Positions 14,614 through 22,052 of a DNA stretch of 35,204 bases are shown here, piece after piece. Numbering within the stretch: the stretch's first letter is position 1; every line of letters starts with the position of its first letter. The position numbers and the translations under genes are program-made. The notes beneath the pieces are model-generated. The model searched no databases. It saw nothing but the letters and a program-made list of their open reading frames with translations, and was not told the DNA's origin. Source of the stretch: Bryobacterales bacterium (GTDB lineage Bacteria > Acidobacteriota > Terriglobia > Bryobacterales > Bryobacteraceae); contig JAEUQF010000423.1 in NCBI GenBank assembly GCA_016789745.1, positions 1-35,204 of the forward strand, in the 5' to 3' direction.

Positions 14614-17600
14614 TCAGCGCCCCCGCGTCCCGTGGATGGGGGAACAACACACCACCCGAAAACCGACGCTGACGAGACGGAGGCTCGGATGATCGCCGAA
14701 GCGGTAGCCGGCGCGCGCGTCCGACCGATTGTTGATCCAGGAGCCGCCGCGCAACACACGAGGCTCAGTACCCTCCTTCTGCGTCCGCTCTGGCTTGTGG
14801 AACTCATTCAGACACCATTCCCACACGTTCCCTGCCAAGTCCATCACACCCTCGCCATCCCTGGACTTGGCGTCCGGATACATCCCCACAGCACTCGTCT
14901 TTCTCAGGTAGTGCGTCTCGGAGATGTTCGCATATCCAGACTTGTACCCGTTCCCCCATGGATACTCGCGTCCATCCGTATACGACGCCGCCCGCTCCCA
15001 CTCCTGCTCCGTCGGTAGCCGCACCTCATACCCCACCCGCTTCGACAACCAGGCACAGAATGCCGTCGCTTCCCACCAGTTCACATCCACTCTCGGATGG
15101 TTCGCGTAGCTCCAACTCGGCGCCGCATTAAGCTCCCGGTCCGGATTGGTCATTCCCTCCCACCAGCAATCCTGCCCGTACCCATCTTTTGCTTTCACAA
15201 ACGCTTCGAACTGCGCATTCGTCACCGCATACCGCGCCATCTGAAACCCATGCATCCGCTCCCGCTTCCCCTGATACAAGAAGCTCCCCTCCGGAATTTC
15301 CACCCAATGAATATCCGGTACCCCATCCCTGCGTACTCCCACTCCCTTCCGGTCATCCAACTTCAATCGCCCCAGCGCACGCCCTATCGCCGCTCGCCCC
15401 TCCGGCTCCGGCAGTCTCTTCGAATCCGTCAATAGCGGCAGCCACCGCTCCTTCAACTCCCGCCCCCAATCTCCCACCGCCTTTGACCCCGCGTCCAGCG
15501 CGCACTCCACCGCCACCTCCGGCTGCGCCTTCCCCACCCATCTCACCACCTCCGTGCAATCCTCCCCATACAACCCCGCCAGCAGTTTCACCGCCTCTTC
15601 CCACCCACTCCGTTCCCACCACCGCTCCTCAGGCCATAGCTCCGTCGCCGCCATCGTCCCCATTCGTTCCCGCAACGCCACCGCCGTGAAGTATTCCTGC
15701 AGCAACTGGTGCCGGAACCGCACCTCCCCTTCCCCTTCCAGCAACGTAGCGCCCAACGCCCGCTTCAGCACCTCCTCACTAGCCAGCGCCCGCACCGCCT
15801 CCGCCCGCGTCGCCACCGTCAACACACTGAAGTCCCCACTCTCCCCCGGTCCCGCCGCCACCCGCGACGTCTGCATCTGCCACGCCAGACCCGTCAGCCC
15901 CGTTAGCAGTGCCTCTCGCCTCTCCCTACGTTCCGCGTCGCTCCTCTCCCTGCTCCTATCCCGGTGCTCCTCCCGTACCAATAGTTGATCCACAAATCGC
16001 TGGAACAGGCTGCCCCGGTTTGGCGGCAACTCCCCCTTACCTCTCCACACTTGGAACAGCATTGTCAGCAGGAACGGGTTTGCTGCCAGCCGCACCAGGC
16101 TTCGCGGGTTCCGAACGTGTTGCTTCCAAATGCGAGACTCCCACCAACCCAGCCGCTCCTCAACCTCCTCGTCGCGGGTCGTCTCCAGCCAGAACCCCTC
16201 CGCTTCCTCCGCGCCCGATGCCTTCCATTTCTCCAGCAGCCCTGCCAGCCGCTCGTCCCCAGCCAACCGCCAGAAGAAGCCATCCGCTTCCCTCACGCTC
16301 CGGCCGTCCTTCGGAACCCACAGCCGCAACACCTCCCGCACCCGCCACGGCTTCAACTCCTGCAGCGTCAGGGTATCGAAACCCAAATCGAGAACCCCGG
16401 TGTAATCCCCCAGCCGGCACGATACCCAAACCGGTGTCTGCTCACCCAGTTCTTTCACCCACTCACGGATAGCATCCGCCTTCTGCTTCCGCACCTCCGC
16501 CGCCGTCGGCATCTCATTCAACCCATCCAGCAAAACCGTCAGCCGGCCAGCTTTCGCTAGCCCATCCACCATCCCATCCAGTTCCGGCGCCTGCCTTCTC
16601 ACAAACTCCGCTAGCGAACTGCTATCCCGCCAATCGCCCAGCGTCACCAGCAGCGGAATCGGCTCACCCTCTTTTTCCTTCGCCTTCCGGGCCAAATCCG
16701 CCGCCCGGGACAATAGCGTCGTGCTCTTTCCCGCGCCCGGGGCCCCCAGCACGGCCGCATGACGCACCTCCTGGAACGCCGCCAACGCATTCGGGAATTC
16801 CCGCCGCACCCGCTCGGCCCGCTTTTCCTGAACAAGTCCAGCCAGATCCGGATCGTCGTCCCACGGGTTCCAAATCGCGGCGTGCGTCGGCTCTACGGTC
16901 ATCTGGCCAATCCCTTCCAGCGGAGAGTACACTTCTGCTTTCTTCGCAATTCGCAGCAGCAGACGTTCTACGTACTTCTGCTCCCGCCCGCTGTGGTCCC
17001 CCACTGACTCCACCGCCCCCCACCGCGGCCGAATGGAAGCCATCGGCACCCTGCGGTTATACGCCCCCGACCCCGCAGGATGCAGCGCGCCCACCTGCAA
17101 CCCCTGCGTCAAACATGGTGACCCCGACGACCCACCGTTCGTGTTCACCCGGTACGCAATCCGATCCTCCGACCAGTCCTTCTTCCCCGTCACCGACCCA
17201 AACGCCAGCTTCATCGGCTCGCCCGCCGGATGCTGCAGAATCAGCAGCGGCTCCTGTTCTACAAAGGCATGCGAGCTCAACTCCGCAACGCCCCGACCCG
17301 ACGTACTCCCGCTCTCCAGCCGCACCAGCGCAAAGTCCAACCCGGCATCGCGCTGGATCCGGAAATCCTTCGCCAGCCGGCACTCGACACCATCCGTCGC
17401 CTTGCCGTCCGCCCCATAAACACAGTCAAACCGTACCCGCACCCGAGCCGCCCGCTCCGCATCCCCCCAGAAACCCGCGACGACGTGTTCACAGGTCAGA
17501 ACCACATCCGGCGCCACCAGAAACCCGCTCCCATATCCCCCAATCCCCTGCGCCCGCGGCTGCGGCTCTATCCGGCACACCACCTTCGTCAACGCGTCCA

Positions 17601-17970
17601 GCTTCGCGATCCACTCCCGCACGTTCTGAAACCCAACGTTCGCGAACAGGACCTTCTCGGCGTCCCCAACCTCCGTCAATCGCGGCAATACCCGAAAATA
17701 GCTTTCTACAAACTCCGCAATCTCCCGCAACTCCGGGTTCCCCGGCGCTCTAACTACCGCCGCCTGCAGCAGGTCGGCAAGGCGGTATTTCCCGGCCGCA
17801 TTCTCCAGTAGCATCTGGATCCGGTTATCATAGGATGGTGCCTGGAACTCGGCGAACGTAACGCCGATGTCAGCATCGCTGACAACCAATTCCAGTTCCC
17901 CGCCACTTGCCGGAAACGCCGCCTTCAGCGCCACCCGAATCCTGCCCAATTCTTTGCCGTTGAGCTTCAT
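14614..17970 (-). CDS. EAD1 - trypsin-like protease - NACHT NTPase - FGE-like sensor fusion; DGR target 2
   Basis: This is an 1118-residue protein. Residues 1-90 fit effector-associated domain 1 (ELGRIRVALKAAF ... RAPGNPELREI). Residues about 105-345 are a trypsin-like protease with His162 (LTCEHVV), Asp212 (GLDFALVRL) and Ser284 (GGSSGSPC). A NACHT NTPase follows, with Walker A GAPGAGKS (409-416), Walker B VLLDGLNEM (479-487) and a long helical region with RFRHQLLQEYFTA. The last 220 residues are an FGE-sulfatase/C-type-lectin fold (HWVEIPEGSFLY, LPTEQEWERAA, LAGNVWEWCL, GGSW) without the FGE cysteines; residues about 1069-1114 are variable repeat VR2. It would be a cytosolic sensor that couples ligand binding to proteolysis. 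ATG at 17970. An S8 protease gene lies upstream on the same strand. Confidence 0.9.
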   Translation of the reverse strand: MKLNGKELGRIRVALKAAFPASGGELELVVSDADIGVTFAEFQAPSYDNRIQMLLENAAGKYRLADLLQAAVVRAPGNPELREIAEFVESYFRVLPRLTEVGDAEKVLFANVGFQNVREWIAKLDALTKVVCRIEPQPRAQGIGGYGSGFLVAPDVVLTCEHVVAGFWGDAERAARVRVRFDCVYGADGKATDGVECRLAKDFRIQRDAGLDFALVRLESGSTSGRGVAELSSHAFVEQEPLLILQHPAGEPMKLAFGSVTGKKDWSEDRIAYRVNTNGGSSGSPCLTQGLQVGALHPAGSGAYNRRVPMASIRPRWGAVESVGDHSGREQKYVERLLLRIAKKAEVYSPLEGIGQMTVEPTHAAIWNPWDDDPDLAGLVQEKRAERVRREFPNALAAFQEVRHAAVLGAPGAGKSTTLLSRAADLARKAKEKEGEPIPLLVTLGDWRDSSSLAEFVRRQAPELDGMVDGLAKAGRLTVLLDGLNEMPTAAEVRKQKADAIREWVKELGEQTPVWVSCRLGDYTGVLDLGFDTLTLQELKPWRVREVLRLWVPKDGRSVREADGFFWRLAGDERLAGLLEKWKASGAEEAEGFWLETTRDEEVEERLGWWESRIWKQHVRNPRSLVRLAANPFLLTMLFQVWRGKGELPPNRGSLFQRFVDQLLVREEHRDRSRERSDAERRERREALLTGLTGLAWQMQTSRVAAGPGESGDFSVLTVATRAEAVRALASEEVLKRALGATLLEGEGEVRFRHQLLQEYFTAVALRERMGTMAATELWPEERWWERSGWEEAVKLLAGLYGEDCTEVVRWVGKAQPEVAVECALDAGSKAVGDWGRELKERWLPLLTDSKRLPEPEGRAAIGRALGRLKLDDRKGVGVRRDGVPDIHWVEIPEGSFLYQGKRERMHGFQMARYAVTNAQFEAFVKAKDGYGQDCWWEGMTNPDRELNAAPSWSYANHPRVDVNWWEATAFCAWLSKRVGYEVRLPTEQEWERAASYTDGREYPWGNGYKSGYANISETHYLRKTSAVGMYPDAKSRDGEGVMDLAGNVWEWCLNEFHKPERTQKEGTEPRVLRGGSWINNRSDARAGYRFGDHPSLRLVSVGFRVVCCSPIHGTRGR
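14630..14766 (-). repeat. DGR variable repeat VR2
   Basis: The 3' end of the NACHT fusion gene aligns to the TR without gaps except for the extra G in the TR. By hand count the core differs at 17 positions and 15 of these are TR adenines: for example CAG to CGG, AAC to TTC, AAC to CTC, AAC to GTC, ATC to GTC. The only two other core changes are the C of two CAC codons. Flanking blocks are the same apart from single changes. This is the clearest sign of adenine-specific mutagenic retrohoming in the window. Confidence 0.9.
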
Positions 17971-18020
17971 CCTTTATCCCGTTCATTCTCACACCAAAGC
18001 CCACCGCAACGCCGCGGCGC

Positions 18021-18110
18021 CGGAACGACTACGATGTTGCCGGAACGCGCAACTCTCTCGATTCGGTGGTATGCGCCTTCAGCGAAGGGCAGTCACCGGA
18101 AGCGATCCAG
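18021..18110 (+). pseudogene. Remnant of a DUF433 antitoxin gene
   Basis: In one + strand frame the sequence reads R-N-D-Y-D-V-A-G-T-R-N-S-L-D-S-V-V-C-A-F-S-E-G-Q-S-P-E-A-I-Q, which matches the conserved DUF433 core 'AGTR-x-S-LDSVV-x-AF-x-G-SPEAI'. No start codon or complete helix pair is present and the sequence after AIQ loses the pattern. It lies in the 209-bp gap between the NACHT gene and the subtilisin gene, on the opposite strand. It is probably debris of another toxin-antitoxin insertion. Confidence 0.5.
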
Positions 18111-18179
18111 GTGGAGCTGGCGAATCCAACGCTCAGGACCCGGATCCAACGCGCCCAAAGCGGGCTCCGGCAGTCATCC

Positions 18180-19400
18180 CTAAACCGGCACCTGTACCAC
18201 CCCAAACCCCACGTCCGCCCGGCTCAATCCCGGTGCCGGCGCCACATGCCTCTCCAACTCCCGCATCACATCGCGGTCCCAATCCCTCGGCCGCTGTCCG
18301 CCCGGAAATAGCTTCTGGATCCACAACGCCAGCGCCCCGGCCACATGCGGCGTCGCCATGCTCGTCCCGCTCTTCTCGCCCAATCCCCCGCCCAACACCG
18401 CCGACCGTATCCCCACCCCCGGCCCCGCCAACAGACACCCGGTATTCGAAAACGACGCCACGTCATACGGCGCCGCCGCATTCCCCGTCTGCCCTACCGC
18501 CCCCACCGCGATAAACCCATCAGCCGCCGACGGAGGCGCCGCCGCCACCGTGAATCGCGGATTCGTCTTCCGAGCACTCTCGTTCCCCGACGCCGCCACC
18601 AGCAGAGCTCCCCGACCCAGCATTCTCGCGGCCCCCATCGCCTCCGCCATCCGGTCAAACAGCCGTAGATTCGCCCGGTACGCCTCCAGCGCCCGCGATG
18701 CCGCAATCCCGGGTGGCAGCCCTTCCCTCCCAATCAGCCACTCCACATGCTTCGGAAAATCCATCCCCAGCGACATCGAAATGATGTCCGCCTTCCGCCC
18801 CATGGCCCACTGGATCGCGTTGTAAATCACTTCCGTCGACCCGCCGCCCTGTCCCAGCACCTTCCCAATCAACACCCGCGTCACACCCGGCGCCACCCCG
18901 ATCCGCTCCCCATTCACCGCCCGCCCAAAGATCGTCCCAGCCACGTGCGTTCCGTGCCCATGCGAGTCAGGAGCCCCGCCCATCACTCCCTCCGCCGACA
19001 CCGTGAAATCGCACAGATTCTTATCCCCTGCCCCAAAATCCATTCCCGCAAATGCCGGATGATTTCGCTCAATTCCTGTATCCAGAACCGCCACCGTCAC
19101 CCCCGCTCCCGTGAACGATGACCGCGTCGCCCCAATCGCCGCCAGGCCCCACGTACCCGCGGCAGCGGCCTCACCCTCCTCCACGGGCGCGATTAACGAA
19201 AACGGCATCGAGGGGATGACATCCTCCACCTGGTCATCCCGCGACAGGTCCGCCGCCTCCCGCTCACTCAAATCAGCCGCCACCGCCTGCACAGGCGGCC
19301 CGAAATCCTCAGGCCCGTCCTCCGCCCCAGCCATCTCCAAAAAGAAGCCCTCGTTCACCGCCCGTCGCATCTGCCGCTTTTTCAGAATGAGGTAGCGCAT
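18180..19400 (-). CDS. Subtilisin-like (S8) serine protease
   Basis: From the ATG at 19400 this is a 406-residue protein with a complete S8 triad: Asp107 in AVLDTGIE, His149 in SHGHGTHVAGT, and Ser347 in GTSMATPHVAGA, plus the oxyanion Asn in VAASGNES. No signal peptide is visible (MRYLILKKRQMRRAV), so it is probably cytosolic or exported in another way. A short N-terminal region (about 85 residues) may be a propeptide. A longer frame to 19454 exists but adds residues without conserved features. It lies upstream of the NACHT fusion gene on the same strand. S8 proteases occur in published EAD/STAND conflict systems, so a functional link is possible, though 209 bp and a gene remnant separate them. 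Confidence 0.85.
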   Translation of the reverse strand: MRYLILKKRQMRRAVNEGFFLEMAGAEDGPEDFGPPVQAVAADLSEREAADLSRDDQVEDVIPSMPFSLIAPVEEGEAAAAGTWGLAAIGATRSSFTGAGVTVAVLDTGIERNHPAFAGMDFGAGDKNLCDFTVSAEGVMGGAPDSHGHGTHVAGTIFGRAVNGERIGVAPGVTRVLIGKVLGQGGGSTEVIYNAIQWAMGRKADIISMSLGMDFPKHVEWLIGREGLPPGIAASRALEAYRANLRLFDRMAEAMGAARMLGRGALLVAASGNESARKTNPRFTVAAAPPSAADGFIAVGAVGQTGNAAAPYDVASFSNTGCLLAGPGVGIRSAVLGGGLGEKSGTSMATPHVAGALALWIQKLFPGGQRPRDWDRDVMRELERHVAPAPGLSRADVGFGVVQVPV

Positions 19401-19595
19401 ATTGGACTCGGTTATACCACTTGCCGCACCCGCAAGTCTGGAATCGCCGATCACACGAGTTGCGAAAAAATCGACACCTTATTTCCAACAACTTACAGCG
19501 ACCGCCGCCAAACAGCCCCAGAAGCGGCTGTTACTGTTGAGCCGGGACGAACCCCATCGACCCCAGAAAGCCCACGACAGGAAAGGAATTTCGCC

Positions 19596-20270
19596 ATGTC
19601 CACCGCAGCCCAGATCGCCGCCAATCAGGCCAACGCCCAGCACTCCACAGGGCCCCAAACCGCCGCCGGCAAAGCCTCCACCGCCCAGAACGCCCGTAAA
19701 CACGGCCTCTCCAGCAAATCCTTCGTCATTCTCCCCGGCCAGGAAGAAGCCTTCACCGAGTTCGAAGCTGGCCTTCTGGAAGAGTTCCAGCCCGAAGGTA
19801 TCTACCAGGGCATTCTCTTTAAAGAGATCCTCCACGCCGCCTGGAACCTGGAGCGTTGCCACAACGCCGAAGCCCAACTCCACGCCGAGGCCGCCGACCC
19901 GAACATCGATCCGCTGCTCGTCGAAGCCAACGCCTCCAAACTTCGCCTGATCGCCCTCTACGCCAGCCGCGCCGAGCGTTCCCTTGCCAAAGCCGCCAAG
20001 GAACTCCGCCGCCTCCGGACCGAAGCCCGATACCGCGCCGAACAACGCGCCAACGACACCGATATCTCCCCGCTCGTCGACACGCAGGTCATCGACAAGC
20101 ACGTCGCCGTCAACCTCGCCAAGCTGCAACACGCCGCCCTCAACCAGGTCCGAGCCATCATGGAAGCCCCCACCCCCGGCGACTTCATCAACAAGACCGG
20201 CCCCAATAACGTCCCCGGACAAACAAAGCCAATGTCCATGGGCGACCTCTTAGTCATGAAGGTCGGCTAG
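19596..20270 (+). CDS. Conserved hypothetical protein, 'STGPQTAAGKA-NARKHGLS' family
   Basis: This 224-residue soluble protein begins with NQANAQHSTGPQTAAGKASTAQNARKHGLSS, a signature seen in a protein family that is often present in many copies in Acidobacteria and Planctomycetes. The rest is predicted helical, with charged coiled-coil-like segments (about 100-150). A good ribosome site (AGGAAAGGAA) lies about 8 nt upstream of the ATG. Function is unknown; the N-terminal block looks like a DNA- or RNA-binding basic motif, but this is a guess. It is divergent from the subtilisin gene, with a 195-bp region between them in which no further gene is seen. Confidence 0.75.
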   Translation: MSTAAQIAANQANAQHSTGPQTAAGKASTAQNARKHGLSSKSFVILPGQEEAFTEFEAGLLEEFQPEGIYQGILFKEILHAAWNLERCHNAEAQLHAEAADPNIDPLLVEANASKLRLIALYASRAERSLAKAAKELRRLRTEARYRAEQRANDTDISPLVDTQVIDKHVAVNLAKLQHAALNQVRAIMEAPTPGDFINKTGPNNVPGQTKPMSMGDLLVMKVG

Positions 20271-20280
20271 ACGAATTCGT

Positions 20281-20311
20281 TGTTTTCTTGGCGGCCTTGG
20301 CGGCTTTGCGA
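20281..20311 (+). repeat. Dispersed intergenic repeat, copy 1
   Basis: This 31-bp stretch (TGTTTTCTTGGCGGCCTTGG and onward) matches 24651-24681 at 25 of 31 positions. Both copies are intergenic. Similar 'CTTTGCGGCTTTGCG' elements are common in environmental bacterial genomes; the role is unknown. Confidence 0.45.
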
Positions 20312-20337
20312 GCGAAAAAGAGAAGTGGTAGAGATCT

Positions 20338-20366
20338 TTGACAACCGAAACCATCGGCGGTGGTAT
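20338..20366 (+). promoter_or_regulatory. Probable promoter of the CopG-type antitoxin
   Basis: A consensus -35 TTGACA at 20338-20343 is followed after 17 bp by TGGTAT (20361-20366). Transcription would begin close to 20373, only about 10 nt before the preferred ATG at 20383, which suggests an almost leaderless mRNA and autoregulation by the antitoxin. Confidence 0.4.
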
Positions 20367-20382
20367 GGTGATTGGTATGGCG

Positions 20383-20649
20383 ATGTCCGAGATCACCATC
20401 ACCTTCCCCCAGGAGCAGCTCACCCATCTCCGCCAGTTGGTGGCCGCGGGCAGGACTGGCAGTGTCTCGGCATTCGTGAAACGCGCCGTGGATACGGCAT
20501 TGACGGACGTGGAAACGTGGCAAGCCATGCTGGAGACCGCACTTGCCGAAACCACCGGCCCACTCACCGCGAAGGAGCGGGCCTGGGCGGACTCCATCCT
20601 CTCCCCGTCAAGACCCAAGCGCTCTCCGCGGAAGCGCTCTGCCGCATGA
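20383..20649 (+). CDS. CopG/ParD-like ribbon-helix-helix antitoxin
   Basis: From the ATG at 20383 the 88-residue protein reads MSEITITFPQEQLTHLRQLV, then GSVSAFVKRAVDTAL. This is the ribbon-helix-helix pattern (DNA-binding strand, then 'S-x-F-V-x-x-A-V'). The C-terminal part would bind the toxin. ATGs at 20365 and 20377 are also possible; 20383 best fits the family and the promoter. The stop overlaps the ATG of a truncated PIN toxin by 4 nt (ATGA). Confidence 0.75.
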   Translation: MSEITITFPQEQLTHLRQLVAAGRTGSVSAFVKRAVDTALTDVETWQAMLETALAETTGPLTAKERAWADSILSPSRPKRSPRKRSAA

Positions 20650-20750
20650 AAGGCATCACGCTGGGCGCCGGTGCGCTCCTTGCCTTGGATCGGAATCTCC
20701 GCGGCGTCATTGCGCTACTTGCCCGCTCTAGGAAAGAGGCTGGCGTGTGA
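20646..20750 (+). pseudogene. Truncated PIN-domain (VapC-like) toxin
   Basis: The frame that starts in the antitoxin stop gives only 34 residues: GITLGAGALLALDRNLRGVIALL, then a short basic tail. This matches the first strand and helix of PIN toxins of the type 'GITLDAGALIALDR'. The catalytic Asp is replaced by Gly (GGC). Shifting frame at the stop continues VTIQAHAAERN, as expected for the next strand, so a frameshift also occurred. The remaining 90 or more residues are absent because the PIG-L gene occupies the following DNA. The toxin is dead; the antitoxin is an orphan. Confidence 0.7.
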
Positions 20751-20780
20751 CCATCCAAGCGCACGCCGCCGAGCGAAACG

Positions 20781-21545
20781 TTACCGCACCGCCACCACCA
20801 ACCCCTCCAACAGCTCCTGCAACAGCGGACTCCCCGGATACGGATGCCCGCTATACTGACGGAACCCCTCCCCCAGCGCCACGCCACCCCGCGAACCGCA
20901 CACCTTCGTCCAATCCTCCATCGTGGTCAGGTAATTGTCCATCTCGTGATGATCCTGCAGCCACAGCCGCTGGCTCTCATGATCCGCCAGCATCGCCCGC
21001 TTGGTCTCGAACGTCGCCGTTACATCCACCACGAAATGCGGATAGATAGGCGTCCCCTCGCGATCCGCGCCCCCAATCGCATCCATGTAATACAGGTGCG
21101 GAATATGCGCCAGCGCCGGAGCTGCCGGATTCGCTCCCGTCACATAATTCGGCGCCGGAGCCGCAAAACAGCCATCCCGCACCAAGATGCTCGTCGCCTC
21201 GTGGTCGCAAAGATAATCCGCCGGCGACGACGTCAACACAATATCCGGCTGCAGCGACCGCAACAACTCCACCACCCGCCGCCGCGACGGGTCATCGTTG
21301 AAAATCGCCAGATCCCGAAACTCTGCGCACACATACGCCGCGCCAATCCGCTCCGCCGCCTTCCGGCCCTCGCCCCTGCGCCGCTCCGCAATCTCGTCCG
21401 GCGTCTGCGTCTTCGATCCCTTATCGCCCGGCGTCATCGTCACAATCGTGATCCGGTGCCCGCGCGACGCCAGGTGCGCCAGCGTCCCGCAGCACAGAAT
21501 CTCCGCATCATCCGGATGCGCGTGAATAGAAACAATATGCTTCAT
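20781..21545 (-). CDS. PIG-L/LmbE family deacetylase
   Basis: This 254-residue protein has the zinc-binding start HAHPDDAE (7-14), where the first Asp is the general base, and a later ADYLCDHEAT segment providing a further His. The family removes acetyl groups from N-acetylglucosamine-like groups, as in mycothiol or bacillithiol formation or lincomycin-type pathways. Length is normal, with no signal peptide. It is convergent with the broken PIN gene and its start lies 5 bp after the yqeY stop on the same strand, so the two may be co-transcribed. The actual substrate is not known. Confidence 0.88.
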   Translation of the reverse strand: MKHIVSIHAHPDDAEILCCGTLAHLASRGHRITIVTMTPGDKGSKTQTPDEIAERRRGEGRKAAERIGAAYVCAEFRDLAIFNDDPSRRRVVELLRSLQPDIVLTSSPADYLCDHEATSILVRDGCFAAPAPNYVTGANPAAPALAHIPHLYYMDAIGGADREGTPIYPHFVVDVTATFETKRAMLADHESQRLWLQDHHEMDNYLTTMEDWTKVCGSRGGVALGEGFRQYSGHPYPGSPLLQELLEGLVVAVR

Positions 21546-21550
21546 CTTGC

Positions 21551-22000
21551 TTAGCTCAGTTTGCCGCGAACCTTGTCCGCCAGCGCCTTGCCGTCCACCC
21601 GCTTGCCCGTCAACTTCGCCTGCGCCGCCTTCACCACCAGGCCCATCTGCTTGGCGCTGGTCGCTCCAGTCTCCGCCATCGCCTCGGCAATAGCGGCGTC
21701 AATCTCTTCCTCGCTCGCGCCGGCGGGCATGTAGGATTCCAACAGCTTCGCTTCGGCCTCTTCCTTCGCCGCCTGGTCCTCACGCCCGCCCTTGCGAAAC
21801 ATATCCGCCGCTTCGCGCCGCTGCTTCATAAGCGAGTTCAGAATTTTCATCTCCTCGCTCTCGTTCAACTCCTTGCCCGGATTATCCACCTTGAACTTCA
21901 TGAGAGCCGCCTTGAGCATGCGGATGGTGCCCAACCGCATCTCTTCCTTGGCCTTCATGGCCTCCACCATATCTTTCTGAGTTCTTTCTAGCAGCGACAT
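21551..22000 (-). CDS. yqeY: GatB/YqeY domain protein
   Basis: This 149-residue protein is helical and shows the family markers: an N-terminal LLERTQKDMVEAMKAKEEMRLGTIRMLKAAL, the middle MKQRREAADMFRKGGREDQAAKEEAEAKLLESYMP, and a C-terminal LTGKRVDGKALADKVRGKL. YqeY is related to the tail domain of GatB, which binds tRNA in the amidotransferase; the free protein's role is uncertain. Length and motifs are complete. The PIG-L gene starts 5 bp after its stop. Confidence 0.92.
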   Translation of the reverse strand: MSLLERTQKDMVEAMKAKEEMRLGTIRMLKAALMKFKVDNPGKELNESEEMKILNSLMKQRREAADMFRKGGREDQAAKEEAEAKLLESYMPAGASEEEIDAAIAEAMAETGATSAKQMGLVVKAAQAKLTGKRVDGKALADKVRGKLS

Positions 22001-22052
22001 ATCTACTTGTTAGCCTAAAGGGTTCCCGCTCCCCTCCGCCACTTTCACCACC

